From positions 1,052,508-1,116,507 of the forward strand of contig VDMD01000008.1 in the NCBI GenBank assembly GCA_007026445.1: a stretch of 64,000 nucleotides of DNA, given 5' to 3'. Position 1 is the stretch's first letter. Every line of letters begins with the position of its first letter. Position numbers and translations under genes: made by a program. Of the stretch, positions 43,201 to 55,615 are shown in pieces. Source of the DNA: Schizophyllum amplum. Taxonomy: Eukaryota; Basidiomycota; Agaricomycetes; Agaricales; Schizophyllaceae. A model generated the notes under the pieces. That model was not told where the DNA came from and ran no database searches. It was given only the letters and a program-made list of their open reading frames with translations.

Positions 43201-44811
43201 TGCTGCGCATTCTGCGTTTTATCTCCGTTTCCCACAACTACCTTTAGGCCGACCAGGAACCTCTTGAGCTCCAGTCGGTCGCGGTCGTTCATCTGGCCGA
43301 GGACGTTCGGGTTGTTGGGAGGACGCCGGAGGAAGCTCAAGCACAGGTTGATGAGTGGCCCCGCCTGGTACATGACGCCCGCGGATACGTCGACGTTGAC
43401 GACGAGTTCTTCAGAACAGTGAGCACAGCACAACAGTCTAGTTCAAGGAAATACACACGGTTCATGGCGGGCCTCACCGACTGAAAGTACCTGGACATGT
43501 ATAGGTCGGAAAGGGGATAATTCAGGGAGCCAGTCCGACTTACGCTCGCCACAGCTCAAGACCTCCCTGGATTGGCTTCCTGCCCTCCGGGACGTAGAAG
43601 CTGCGCGTATTGAAAGTATACTTCTGGGTTGGCTCCATGCGCAGAACGATGTTCAAGGCCTGCAGGCGAACAGGCAATTAGAAAGGTGTCCTAGACATCG
43701 TAGGGGCGCATGACGCATCTACATACCTGGATCGCGGTGATGGCCGCATTGTCATGAGACTGTTTGCCTTGGACAAACCTCGTCAAGAGCCTGGGAGAGC
43801 GTTGCAGGTAAGATATCAGCAGTACTACGATCCCCGATGGCACGCACTCTGAGTTGATCTGAGCGACAAGCTTTATTTTGATGCGAATTATGCGCGGTGG
43901 CCGGTTTGGGCTGCCGCCGACCTGAATTGGGAACTAAGGGCGAACATATGAGTCATGCGCGTGCTTTATAGCCAAAAGGAAGATATCCCACCTCCTGATA
44001 GTCGTCCGGTAATTTGAGACGGTAGTGGGATATCGCATTCTTCCTCCCGTCGTAGGATATCTTCTCGACGAAAACATTGGGTGCAATCTCGTATTGAAGG
44101 ATCTTGAATAGCTCCATGTTGCGCTTTATGGGCAGCACCTTCTCACCCACAATGTCTGGAAGAGGACTCAGTGAAGTCGAATCGCATTTCTTGTCACCTG
44201 CACATACCGACTAAAGGTCGGGTCAGCAGCAGTTTCTTGATCCATAGATAAAGCAGCCTCTACTGACCATCATAATGATATATCATTCCGCCTTCGATAT
44301 CCAGTTTAAAGGCGTTAACCGTCATGGGTATTCTTATCCCCGCGGTCCCAAAGCCAGGTCGTCGGACGCCGATGGTTTGCACAGAGGCTGGCACGTAAAT
44401 CATCAGAAAGATCAGACATCGCAGAGAGCCAAGTCACTCACGATCCGCTATCGTCGTCGCCTGGGATGAAATCTGCATGGTCGGCCCTTGCGCCCCGCGA
44501 CCGCGACCGCGTCCAGCTGCCATCCCGCGAATCGCGGGCCCGCCGCCTCGCGGTGGACCACCGCGACCACCGCGACCAGCGCCGGTGCTGGGAGTCGACG
44601 ACGGGGTCGGCGAGGCTGGCGGCCCGGGCGCTCCCCCACGAGGGGGACCGCCGCGCCAGCCGCCACCGCGAGGGGCGCCTCTGCCTTCCGGCGGTCCGCC
44701 TCTGCCCCCACCTGGTCCTCCACCTGGCCCTCCCGCTGGGACACCACCTCTGGCACCGCCGCGCGGTTGCCCTCCCCCGCCTCTCGCGCCGCGATCGGCT
44801 CTCGGAGGCAT
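40227..44811 (-). CDS. Argonaute protein (RNA silencing)
   Basis: Starts [20 protein letters not shown], a Gly/Arg/Pro-rich tail of about 125 residues with RGG boxes. Argonaute segments follow: [29 protein letters not shown] (N domain), [29 protein letters not shown] (DUF1785/PAZ side), [14 protein letters not shown], then PIWI. Catalytic positions visible are Asp in [10 protein letters not shown], Glu in [11 protein letters not shown], Asp in [12 protein letters not shown], and Asp in [13 protein letters not shown] where animal enzymes have His. It ends KRRMYFQ. Many short introns (about 15 or more) are present, and not all joins were fixed. It binds small RNAs and silences matching transcripts, including transposons. 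No Dicer or RdRP is in this window. Confidence 0.95.
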
Positions 44812-45228
44812 TTTATGGTGTTGACGCTTTCGATTTCAGTTATGGAGCGATATCTCTGCAGTATGCGATGTAGCCCAATCGGTATGGATGGTGGAAAGAG
44901 GAAAGGACGGCGCTGCGAGGACGCAGCGCTTATATACACGACGTGGGCGCACAAGCGGAGCCGTTGAACTTCGAAAGTGACTTGCATGATATTTCCAAAA
45001 GGGGAGCGCGTGCAAAGCGCGTGTACGATACGTCACGCGTCGCGTACTGGGTGTACTTGGATTTTGAAGGAGGGACCCTGGCATTCAGCGGACATTGCGA
45101 TGCCCGTAAGCTGCGCTGATAACCATCGCGCTACGTCGATACATACAAAAAATCGTCGTAAATTCTCTACCATACTTCCTCCCCGTGTACTTCCTCCCAT
45201 TGTCTACTGCAACCTGCTCTCCGGCGCG
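44812..45228. other. Argonaute promoter and CAT 3' flank
   Basis: GC-rich with an ACGCGT at about 45035-45040. No TATA box identified. Confidence 0.45.
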
Positions 45229-47492
45229 CTACAACTTGCTCTCCGCTCCCGCTTTCTCGGCAGCCAGAGCCCTGTCCATCATGACCCTCGTCTCCGTCGC
45301 GGCCTCAGCAAGGTAGTGGCGCAGCTCAGCGGTGTTGCGCTTCAGGCTCGTGATCGTCCACCGGATGTAATCGTCCCCAATCGCGTACGACAGGCCATAG
45401 CCGTCAGGGACCACTGGAGTTCGGTCAGTAGCCGCAGCAAGACGCAGTAGCACGATAGCAAGAAGTAGCACCACAACAGCAAGAAGTGGCACCGCATAAA
45501 AAGGGGGAGGACACGAGGAGGGCGATACAGGATCCACGGCCCGTTCGAGTGCTTGCTTTGCGTCAGGAATGACAAGGGCGTCAAGCACTCCCGGTCGCAG
45601 CCGGGCCACCTGTAGCCCAGAAGGCCTTCCGATAGGTACACGAACCACTCACCCTCTCCATAGCCCCACCCATCGAAGTAGGGCGAGCTCAGCTGGCTCG
45701 TGCTCAGCTCCCAGTGCGACGTGCGCGCGAAGGCCGGGTCCTTGTAAATCGCGGGCAGCTCCTCGCCCTCCTTCAGCACCTTCTTCAGCCCGAAGAGATG
45801 CCTATCCACGCCCTGTCCGTCTGCGGCCCAGGCCGCGTACTGCAAGTGCCGCGCCACCGCCGCGCGGAACAGCTTCGCGCGGGCCACGTCCTGGTTGAAT
45901 TGTCAGTCGCGCTGAGCGCGTATAGCGACGGGATGAGCGAATTGAGACACGCACCGTCTGCTTCGGATCCACCATCGCCTCCACCCACGCCTTCCCCTCA
46001 CTCGATGCGCTCCTGATCACCTCCGTCCGCCCCGACTGATACTTCCTCGTCTGCGCACTCTCATACGTCACCGCCATCCTCCCCTGCATCTTCCAGAACG
46101 CCAGCTGCTTCACCAGCTGCGCCCACGCATCGGGTGACGCCTTATACTTCTTGATCGCATTCTTGCCGTAGCCCTCGTAGTGCAGCACGTGCAGGTCGTG
46201 CGCGCCGACGAGCGCGTCGAAGCGCGCCTGGGAGGCCTGAATGGCTTCTTTGACGTTCGGAGTGAGGGTGAAGGTGAGCTGGGTGGGCGCGGGGAGGGAG
46301 GAGGAGGGTGAGGAGGGTCCGAGGTCTGCTTTCTTGAGCGCGAGGGAGGCGAGCACGAACTCGTTCATGCGCAGGGTCGGGGTGCCGTCCATGCAGGAGT
46401 GCTCGCCGAGGAAGCCGGAGCGACCGTTGTCGAATACGATGACTGCGTAGTAGGTCAATACAAGAACTCCGGCGAATAAAGGAACGCTTACGCTGATGCT
46501 TGTCGTAGAATCTGTTCTTCCCGTCGCCGACCCAGCACTGCCACGAGATGTCCTCGCGCGTTACGGGCTTCTTGTCATCTAGGCAGACGACGATCATCGC
46601 GCTCTCGATAGCTTCAAGGGCTTTGACATTGTCGGGTGATGCGGCGAGTAGTGTTTCCCTCGCGTCTGTCCAGAGATCGCGGTTGTCCGAGGTGAGCGCA
46701 CCGACCGGATGTGGGTCTGCGGTGTCGCCAGCCATCTCGATGACCTTGCCAATTTGCCTGCGAATAGTCAGTAACGCACACTCGCTCAGGGTAGGACATG
46801 ACGTACACCTCCAGATCCGCCGCGCTAAGCTCCCGACCGGACGCATCCGCCAGCGGCACCGTGAAGAACTTGTTCTTGCGCACAAACACGACGTGGTTAT
46901 GCGCCGCGGGATCAAACTTGCGCGCCGTATCCGACGGCTTGACCGGATAACGCGACGAGTGGAAGAGCCACTTGTACGACGCCATGCATAGCGGTGCGCC
47001 GCGCACCTTCTCCGGCTCCAGCCGCTGGCTCTCGGTGAGCTCGCGAAAGGGCAGCATCGCCTTGATGAGCGCGGCCGCGCGCGCCGCGGGCGTCCGGCGC
47101 AGGGCGTCATCCGCGTGCACGTAGAAGTAGCTCACGAACACGACGACGGGGTCGCGGTAGCCCATGTACGCGGCCTCGTTCCACCAGTCGGCGAGCCAGT
47201 TCGTGGTAGCGGGGTCCGCGGCGCGCGCCTCGAGACGCTTCTGGAGCTCGGCGGATAGGGGCGAGGCGATGAAGTCTTTGACGGCGACCTCGGTGCGCGC
47301 GTACTCCTCGGGAGTCAGATGCGGCTGGACGGTCTCGAGGTACTTGTGTGCGGTCGAGCTGAGAGTGGGCACGGGTAAGCGGGGCAGAGAGTCCTGGTAT
47401 CGCAACATGGGGCTTGCTGAGGGATCGATGGCGTAGCCTGGCGGAGGATCCGCATTGGCGGCTCTTGCTGTGGACTTGAGCGTGCGCGACAT
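45229..47492 (-). CDS. CAT2: Carnitine O-acetyltransferase, peroxisomal type
   Basis: Starts MSRTLKSTARAANADPPPGY. The choline/carnitine acyltransferase fold is seen in LPRLPVPTLSSTAHKYL, WLADWWNEAAYMGYRDPVVV, the catalytic-His block SGFLGEHSCMDGTP, and VPDGYGLSYAIGDD. Joins at DLE-V-QIGKV (GTACGT donor) and KHQ-LIVFDNG (GTAAGC donor) are in phase. The last three residues are SKL, a canonical type 1 peroxisomal targeting signal. The enzyme moves acetyl units between CoA and carnitine for export of acetyl-CoA from peroxisomes, or into mitochondria if the basic N-terminus is also used. The length and conserved blocks fit the family. Confidence 0.93.
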
Positions 47493-48333
47493 GATCTGGG
47501 ACCGCGGCTACGTCGCGTTAGCCTCGTCTATGATCTTGAGGGCTCTAATCACTCACCAAACGAGTAGAGCGCGAGAGCGTAGAGGATATTCTCAGCATTC
47601 CAGACACGCAAAGAATGGGATATCGAGAGGAGCAGAAAGAGATGCCTGCTCGTACTCTCAGGTGATCACTTTCGGAAACCCGCCAAGTGCAAGCGTGACG
47701 GAGGTCCGAGTCAATGGGCTGTCAGTACGGAGTTCCGTTGCTGTTAGCTCTTGATCAGGTCGCGCAAGGGAGAGCTCAGAGTCAATACCCTCACGAGGAT
47801 TATGAGGTCGTGGAGGGAAGAACACAGAGACAAAACCGTCTGTGCATTTATTGCCGGTGCAGCGGCCGGACCGAGCAGCGACATGTGATTTCCCCGCGTT
47901 AGGCGCCCGGGGCCTCGGGGAACAACCGAGGAGCGTTCTGTTGGCGTTCAAGACGTTGGCCAGTGAGAGAGGGACTCAAATATGCACATTAGATGAAAGG
48001 AATTTCGAAGGAGCACTGAGGAGAACGAGTTCGATCTCTCGTGTACATACAGGGTACACGTCCACGACCTGAAAGTTCGCTTCGTTGGTACCCAATACTA
48101 GATACCCCGACCTAGAAAGGTTCAATGGTATCACAGTATTTCATTGCCCATCCTTTCCTATATCCCAATGGGTTCCTTCCCCAGCCTCGCATATCCCAAG
48201 GCTGGGGAGACGTCCTGACGAGACGTCCCGAAGTCATCGATCAGCGCTTCAGCATGCGTTTGCTCACAAGGTGTGAGCTTCACCGACAGTGAGCACAGGA
48301 CGCGTAGAACGCGAAAATAGTGCAGGATATCAT
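47493..48333. other. Intergenic stretch of about 0.8 kb
   Basis: CAT promoter side and the 3' flank of EMC8/9. Short frames only. Confidence 0.45.
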
Positions 48334-49423
48334 TCAAGACGCCTTGCTCGACATACATGCCTTATTCTTCAACCAATCTGTGAACCACATCAGCGCATAT
48401 CCCAACGAAGAGCATACTCAGGGGAGGTATAAGGTGAGTCTTAGAGGTTAGGGAACGTGAAGGAAGGTGGATTAGGTAGATGTGTTCGATCGACAAGGCG
48501 TCCAGCTGCACACGAAGCAGCTGAGACGAAGTGTGGACTGCACTGAACTGAATCGGAGATCGCGCACACACCTATTGTCACATCCTCCAAATGGTCGTCA
48601 AAGTCCCCGAACTTCTTCTCAGCCTGCTCTTGCCGCACGCGCTTCACCGCGAGCAATGGGATGTCGGGGGAGGTCAGGCGGTAGCCCGAGCCTTCGGTGA
48701 ATGGTGCGGGGGAGCTGGCGACGCGGGTCCAGAAGGAGGTGCTGCTGTTTAGGGTGTATGGCTGGACGAAGAAGAACCGAGGGAAAGGAAGGATGTGTTA
48801 ATCAGCTTGCGTTCTTCCTCGTTGATACAAGAACACGCACAATCAACGCCGCAGACCCCGTCCCAATCTGCTCGCCGTCAATCTGGAAGGGGCATTTTAG
48901 CAGACAGTCACAACACAGAGTATAGAGGCGCGCGCTTACCACAAGAGCTACCGCATTCGCAAACTCGGCCTTGATCTTTCGCGCAATCTTCTCCCCTACG
49001 GGCGCTAGCCCCGTGTCCTCTAATCGCTCGCACGCCTGGTAGTACCCCACGAGCTGCAGCCCTACAGATGCGGCGTAGGTTGTTGCCTGTACTTCTAGTC
49101 AGTCTTTGCGTTTGACGAGGGGGGTTTGCGTTCGGCGAGGGCTCGCGTCCAGAGGGAACCTGCGCGCAAGGGAGAGCTCCCAGCTCGTGTCTGACATGCA
49201 GCGGCTCCCGCACGATAGACAGTAGACGCACCAAGTCCAGCCCAATCTCCATCATTGGGCTCAAATGCGTCCAGTGGTGCAGCAGCGGCACCGCGTCGGT
49301 GATCTGCACCTCATTGCCCGCTTCCGTACCCAGGAGGACACCGTTGACGGCGCGCTGAGGGTACTTCGCGCAGTGGAAGAACACTTTCAGATACGCGTCG
49401 TCAGAGAGGGTATAGGAAGGCAT
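48334..49423 (-). CDS. EMC8: ER membrane protein complex subunit 8/9
   Basis: Starts MPSYTLSDDAYLKVFFHCAK, followed by YPQRAVNGVLLG, the signature of the EMC8/EMC9 (UPF0172) family, an inactive MPN-like fold. Later segments are AVPLLHHWTHLSPMMEIGLD, GYYQACERLEDTGLAPVGEK and SGYRLTSPDIPLLAVKRVRQ. A last small exon gives DWLKNKACMSSKAS, resuming the family WLKN end. It is a cytosolic-side subunit of the EMC, which inserts membrane proteins into the ER. The final exon join (VTI-DWLKN) is in phase. The gene has about six exons. The fungal gene cannot be assigned to EMC8 or EMC9 specifically. Confidence 0.9.
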
Positions 49424-49866
49424 GATCGTGAGTAGGAGGGTGGGGACAACTAGCGTGAATCACGAAGGGAGAGAAGAAGGTCAAGAGCAAGTCAAGAGGG
49501 ACTTGATGCGTCCGGATGTCGGGCCGGCCGGCTGTCGACGCGTACGCCGTGCTCAATCATTGTTCGACTTCAGCGCTTTCAGTGATCGGAAATATAGACA
49601 CTTTCATTGTGCAAGCTTTCCTCTCGTCTCGTCATATATGGTCGCCCATTGGGCTTCAAATTCCATTGTGTAGTGATGCAAACTGCTATGCCATACGTGC
49701 AATACTGAGAGGAGCGATAACTGATACAATACCTGAATAACCTATGCATAACGAATGGCGGAGGGAGAGCATAGAAAGCATACTAGAGATGTAGTCGGGC
49801 AAGATGCGGATGCTTGTTGTGCAAGAAAAGGGAACGACTGTCCAAACCATGCCATGACGTGCAGAA
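49424..49866. other. EMC8/9 promoter and RIF1 3' flank
   Basis: No gene seen. Confidence 0.45.
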
Positions 49867-52800
49867 TCATACTGAGAACTTCAAGGGAATGGGTGCCAGG
49901 TTGTTAGGCACCTTCCGCCGATGGCGCGCCGCCAAACGCCGCGACGGGCTGTCGTCCACCAGCTCATCGTCCCCATCCTCATCCTCATCATCCCAGGCCG
50001 CGTCCGGATGCCCCCTCGGATGCGGCGAGATCAAATGCCCCGGCGTCACCTGCCCGATATGCGGGTCGTCGTCCGAAGACGGCATCGAAGAGTCCGACGA
50101 CTGGTCGTACGTGTCGTCGCTCTCGGGGTCGCTCAGCCCGTCGACACGCTCGCCAAAGCCGAGGTCGCGCATCGTCAGCCGGCGGCGCTTGGTGGCGGGC
50201 TCGTCGGAGGTCTCCGGGTGCGTCTGCGTGCGTCGGAGCGGCGCGACGGGCTTGTGGTCCATGGGGTTGCCGCTCCAGCGGCGGCGCACGGCGCGGAGTG
50301 TCGGTACCTCCACGGCGTCGAGAACGAGGCGCTTGGCTGGTGGTGCTGGTGGTGCAGGCGATTCCGTCTCCGAGGGTATAAGCAGGGCCTGCACAGTGCG
50401 CTCCTCGTGGCTGTCTGTCCGCTGGTGCCTCCGCGACTGTCTGAGGCGCTTGGTAGGTCTGCGACTTTCCTCCCGCGCTTCGTCGTTTTCGCTGACGGCG
50501 TCGTCATCCTCAGGCGGAGCTGCGCGCTTGCCTAGCGCGACATGCGAAGGGGCCGCGTCTGGAGCAGACAGCGTACGCTTGCGGGGCCTTGCGTTCTCCT
50601 TGTTCTTTGGCTTCTTGGCGGAATAGAAGATTGCAGGTGCCATTCCTGGAGTTTGAGGATCGGAGGGCTCGTCTGCGCCTTTGCGCGGGCTCGAGAACAC
50701 CAGTTGCCTTCCTGCAAAGGGCGTCGCCAAAGCCCTGCGCGGCGTGGAAGGCGAAAGCGGTTCCAACGTCCTCCTCGCCGACTGAGGGGTGCTTGGCATG
50801 GTGGCCGGGACGGTAAAGAAAGGTGTTCCCGGTGGCGAAGACGGGGGCATGGCATCGCGCTCTGGCGTTTCTGGTATGGTCCGCACGAAGGATGACGTTG
50901 GCGTACACGGTCGGGGAGGCGGCGAGATTGGCCGTGCGAGAACTTCCCTGGCGGGCAGGCTGTCCACGATGTCCAGAGACGGGGCGAGAGACAGACCCGC
51001 GGGTGACTCTTCCTCGGCTTCCTCCGCAGGAACGAGATGAGCAGCCCTAAGGCAATTCTGCACAGATGCAGGCCATCCACTCTTCGGCAAATCCATCTTG
51101 CCATAGCTCTCCACCCAGAAGTCGTCGCGGAAGAGGTTCACATAGGGTTCCAGAGCCGGCTCGTTGCGAAGCATAGCAGCTTCCAGTATTGGCGCCACCC
51201 TCTCCAGAGTCTCCTGCTCATGCGGCAGCGCACCGACCGAGCACAGAATCATTCCATACAGGACGGTGAGCTGCATCGATTGTCAGTACATGATTGTCCA
51301 CACAATGAATATGGAAACACACATCTTCACCCGTGCTCATCGCATCCTCCAGCCATACGCATAGCCCGCCCTCCAGGGACTCCAGCAACTCCATCAACAT
51401 CTCGCCTGGGCACTTGTCCAGCACATCCGTCAAGCTCCTCAACATCCACGTGCACCATGCCTGATCCTGGCAACGCGGTGGGTACGCCGCCCTCATGCAC
51501 TCGTTCACGAAGTCGAACAAGCCTGACGGCAGCCGCGCCTCGCCCGACAGGTCGAGTCGGGATAGCAACAAGTCTGCCGCGCGCGCGTTATAAATGGACG
51601 TCGGGTTGAAGCGCGCGAAGATGGTGGTGGCGACCTTTTCGAGGACGTCGGCGCCGTCACATCCATCGTCGAGTGCGCGGCGCATGACGTGGTCGAGGAA
51701 GTCTTCCCAGAGCTCAAGATCCTCGCTCTCGAGGTCCATAGCCATGGTCTCACTGATAAGGCGCGTCAGCTGTTGACTATATAGGTAGCTCAGACGACTT
51801 ACGTGAAGGGCACCGCCAGCAACACGATGTCGCCGTCCCATGTCGCCTCGGGATCCTGCCGCCACTGGTCGACGACCTCGCGCCACACCATGCGACGGGT
51901 CTCGTCCGACCAGCCCCACGAGACGCGGCGGGTCGACTGGCACCAGAACTCTCGTGTGTCTTCCGTGTCAGTCACGGATAGCACACGAGCGCACAACCGG
52001 GCCCACGACTGCCTTGCCACCTCGCTGCCCTCGGACAGCTCCTCCTCCCCGTCAATGAGCGCATTGAGCAAACGCGTCGCATCCGCAACCAGGTGCTCCC
52101 GCGGAATATGCGTACAGAGCGCCAGCCACAAGTCGGCCATGAGACGGGTCTTCGTGACAATGGGTGCGAGCCGCGGGTTGTTCTTGTGCTTCACGGCCTC
52201 GATGACAATGTCGGAAGTAGATGCGATAGTGATGAGTACTTCGGTGAGCTGCGCGGCGATAGTAGCTAGGCCTTCCTCGTTGCTCGACTCTGCAGGGTGA
52301 CAGTCAGACAGGTTAGATGCGTTTCTGACAGTCCCGAATATACCTTCGCACTCTGCGACGCGGGCCTTCAGCAGCATCTCCCAGACATAGAAATGTCCAG
52401 CCTGTGACAAGAATCAGAACGATGCACACATACGTAGCAGTCAGATCACGGACCGGCAGTGTCTCGCCCTCGATCTTGGCATGCTTCAACGATTCCAACC
52501 AAATGCTCTCCGCCGCCTCCAACACCCACGGCTGCAACACCTGGTCGCGCGCCAGCGGCATAATATCCTCCAGAACCGGCGCCTGCGTGCACACCGTCTG
52601 CACCGGTTCCTTCAAGTTATTGTAGTCCGACGTCAGAAGCCCAGGGTATGCGGAGAACAAGTCCTCCGCAAGCAAATGCGTCGGGTCCCAAGACTGCACG
52701 CTGTCTGTGGGCGCTGCGGAGTCGAGCATGCGTCCGAGGAGATTGACACAGCCGCTCAGGTTCGGCTTGCGCGCCATGTCGGCGAGGACGTCGAGAGCGC

Positions 52801-54537
52801 GGCGTATGTCCTGATCCGTCGTGTCTTCCTGGCCGAGGAGAGACGCGCAGAGGGAGGTGCCGATCGCAGCAGGCCCGCATGCCCCTGCGTAGCGGGAGAT
52901 GGATCGCCAGCGGCGCTCGTCGTCGTCGGCAGACAGTGCGTGCTCCGACAGCCCGTCCTCGTCCTCGTCGTCTGGATGCAAGAGGAACGGTGGTTGGAAT
53001 GCAGCCCAGATGAGCGCGCGCACGACAGCCATCGTCAATACCCGCACAGACGACTTCTTCACGTTGCACGCCATTGTGAGTTTCGAGTTAACGATATTGA
53101 AGATCTTGTTGTCCGTGAAGACTGCAGGACCCAGCAGCACGATGAGGCTGGCAAGAGTACAGAGGCCCCAGATAGGCGTCTGCCCAATATGCACTGCATC
53201 ATCGGTGTTGGCGCGTATCGTAGTACGGATCGCCTTTTCTATGGGTGATTCCTGAATAGCAGGTGACGTAGGCGAGGCGGACGTTTTGTGTGGAGATACG
53301 GGACATTTCTTTTGTAGGTGTGTGATGACGGTGTCGGCGAGATGGGTATGGACATGGTCGCGCTGAACGCAGCTGGCACCGAAGGCGAGGCCGCCCAAAG
53401 CATGACAGGCTAGCACGCGGAAGTTGAGGCTGGGTCCAACTACAGCATCGAGGACAGAGGAGAGGATGGTGGAGAATGCGGGTACAAATATGTCGGGCTG
53501 GTAGATTGAGAGATCGTGAATAGCCTGAAGATAAGATTGTAAACACGGTCACGTTGGGCTGACGGGGAGTTGCTCACCCTAAGACCATCACTGGTGGAAC
53601 CCTTCTTTCCCTCCTTACCCAGCTGCCCTTCGATGCCTCGGCGCAGCGCATATGCAATGCGGTCTGCAGCTGGGCTGAGAACGTCCGCGGGAAGTCTCTG
53701 GGTCTGAAGCAAGGAGATGGCAAGCGCGCACGTCTTGCGCGCGTTGAGGGTTGGTAGTTCCTTGGACAGTGGTATGGCAAGGACCGCAGTGAGCATCTGA
53801 CCCAGTTGCGCAGCTAGAATTATGCGTTCGATCAGTAAACGCGCGCATACATAGAGGTGACACGCACTGGTGAACAGATACATGACGGCTGGCACCGAGA
53901 ACATGAAGCAGAGGAGCTTGATAACGGCGTGACATGCCATGGAGAAGTCTCGCGCATGCTTGACTTGCTCAGCGGACAGCCCGCTCCTCTTCACAGGGCT
54001 TTTCTTGGGTGATGGAAGCGTGCTCGCCGCCTTCTCCTCCAACGCTGTCGGGTCAACACGCGCCCTGTTCAGATCGCGCACCAACGCGTCCGCGAACGCC
54101 TGAGGATCCTTGCGGATGGGCTGGAACAGCGGCCACGACGTCTCTGGGTCGGCGTCCATTGGCGTCGTCGCGCGCAAGCGCGCCGCCAGTATGTTGTATG
54201 CCTCAATGAGGTCGCGTAAAGAAGCGTCCTTGTGCATGATAGTACCCACACAACGCGAGATGTACTCCAGGTCCATCAGCGCGTCCTCTGGCTCTGGGGT
54301 GGCCTCTCGCGGCGCCGCGGCCGCGCTGGTGTCGTTGAGCATCTCTGCGTGCTTCCGCTTCTTCAGAATCGAGCGCGCTGGTGGCTGACGGCCGGCCGTT
54401 CTGCTGGGTATCTTGAGCCCGTCGAGCGCGAAGATGCCGCGATATTCATGAGTCGACGACCAAGTGACCCCGCGCGCGTCGAAGCGGTTCTCCTTCTCTG
54501 TGCGATGCGACGTCTTGGGCGGCGTCGGAAGCGACAT
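49867..54537 (-). CDS. RIF1: RIF1 telomere/replication-timing protein
   Basis: Starts MSLPTPPKTSHRTEKENRF. The N-terminal HEAT-like Rif1 domain includes AAQLGQMLTAVLAIPLSKEL, RKTCALAISLLQTQRLPADV, IHDLSIYQPDIFVPAF and TPIWGLCTLASLIVLLGP. Two candidate protein phosphatase 1 docking motifs lie at the far N-terminus: RGVTW (RVxF-like) and SILK in RSILKKRK. The C-terminal third is disordered, with SP/TP sites and basic patches, and ends LAPIPLKFSV. RIF1 recruits PP1 to restrain late origin firing and acts at telomeres and breaks. It is divergent to the gene at 54858, with 320 bp between start codons. About ten exons are present and most joins are approximate. Confidence 0.93.
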
Positions 54538-54857
54538 GGTGGTATAGAACAGGGAGAGAAACGCGGGCTGGACTCGCTGTCGAGTGACGCGCACCGCGAT
54601 TGGATATGAAGGAAATGGGCGCAAGCGGGTCCGACGATTTATTGCGCCGGGTCGTGACCGGGATGCAGTCACGCGCTCGTGACGCGTCGCGTGAGACTCA
54701 GCAGTCAACGCGACGACGCGCCAATTAGGGCACGTGCGCGCGTTTCCGCGTGACGGACGCGTCTTCGCTCCCGCCACCATGACCGTGAGTCTGCACGTTA
54801 CCGTTGGCGTTCAGAGACTCAAAGCTGTAGCAGGATCTTACATATTGCTACTTGCAT
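54538..54857. promoter_or_regulatory. Shared divergent promoter with two MCB-like boxes
   Basis: A GC-rich 320-bp region between two divergent start codons. It carries two ACGCGT hexamers at 54682-54687 and 54757-54762, the core bound by MBF-type G1/S regulators. ACGCGT is also common by chance at this base composition. No TATA box is visible. Confidence 0.35.
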
Positions 54858-55602
54858 ATGACCAAGAATGATATTCTCGTCTTGGATACCCTGGAGACGC
54901 CGGACTACCTCGGCGAAGACCTGATCAACAAGGGAGACAGCGGTGACGAGGATGGTGCGTTTACGACAGTCTTACTATACGTATCTTTCTCATCGTGCAG
55001 CTGGATAGAGCTGGACATACCGGAGGCACTGATTCCGCCGAATCCCGAAGACCAAGATCGTGCGTCTGCCCGATGTCTGCCCATTTTACTCCCTCACACC
55101 GCGTAGAACTGCCGGACCAAATTCATCCATCGTATCCGTATGGCAATCCCCTGAGCATCAAGCATCCCTCTTCTCGTCCCCAAGAAGCGGGCGACATCAC
55201 TAAACGCGGCGTCTATGAAGCTCTTGGGTACCCAGGCTATCATACAGACCTGCAGGACTCCAACGTCTGGCGAGAACTGGCATTAGGTATGTGGTCGTGT
55301 GCCCACATGCGAGACGCTACTAAACAAAACACATCACACCAGATGAGCTTTTCCCCGTGGACGAACACCACGAAATGGCCGCACGCCAGACTCAGGCGCG
55401 CAAGATTGCATCCGGCGCAACAGCCCAGGGGGCTACTACTAATCCTCAACCTACTGCCCCTGCACCTCCTCCATTACCCGGCGTCAACAACGCCACTGCC
55501 ACTACCGATGAGGAGGACGAGGAAGATGAGGATGAGGAGGAAGAAGAGGGCGAGGGGGAGGAGGAGGGGGAGGATGATGAGGCTCCTGATGAAAGCGCGT
55601 AG
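54858..55602 (+). CDS. Acidic-tailed protein of unknown function (195 aa)
   Basis: Four exons fit in phase: 54858-54954, 55009-55059, 55107-55286 and 55343-55602. It starts MTKNDILVLDTLETPDYLGE. The middle contains GVYEALGYPGYHTDLQDSNV and WRELALDELFPVDEHH, which look conserved and folded. The C-terminus is Pro-rich and then a run of more than 30 mostly Glu/Asp residues. Such tails occur in chromatin and cell-cycle factors, and a small anaphase-promoting-complex subunit was considered, but I see no decisive match. All three introns are 46-56 nt with good sites, so the gene is real even though the function is not known. It is divergent to RIF1 and convergent with RRP4. Confidence 0.75.
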
Positions 55603-55615
55603 CTCCCACTTGACT

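Noticed and set aside
44477..44967. Long plus-strand frames opposite the Argonaute start
   Set aside because: Shadows of the Gly/Arg/Pro-rich N-terminus on the other strand.
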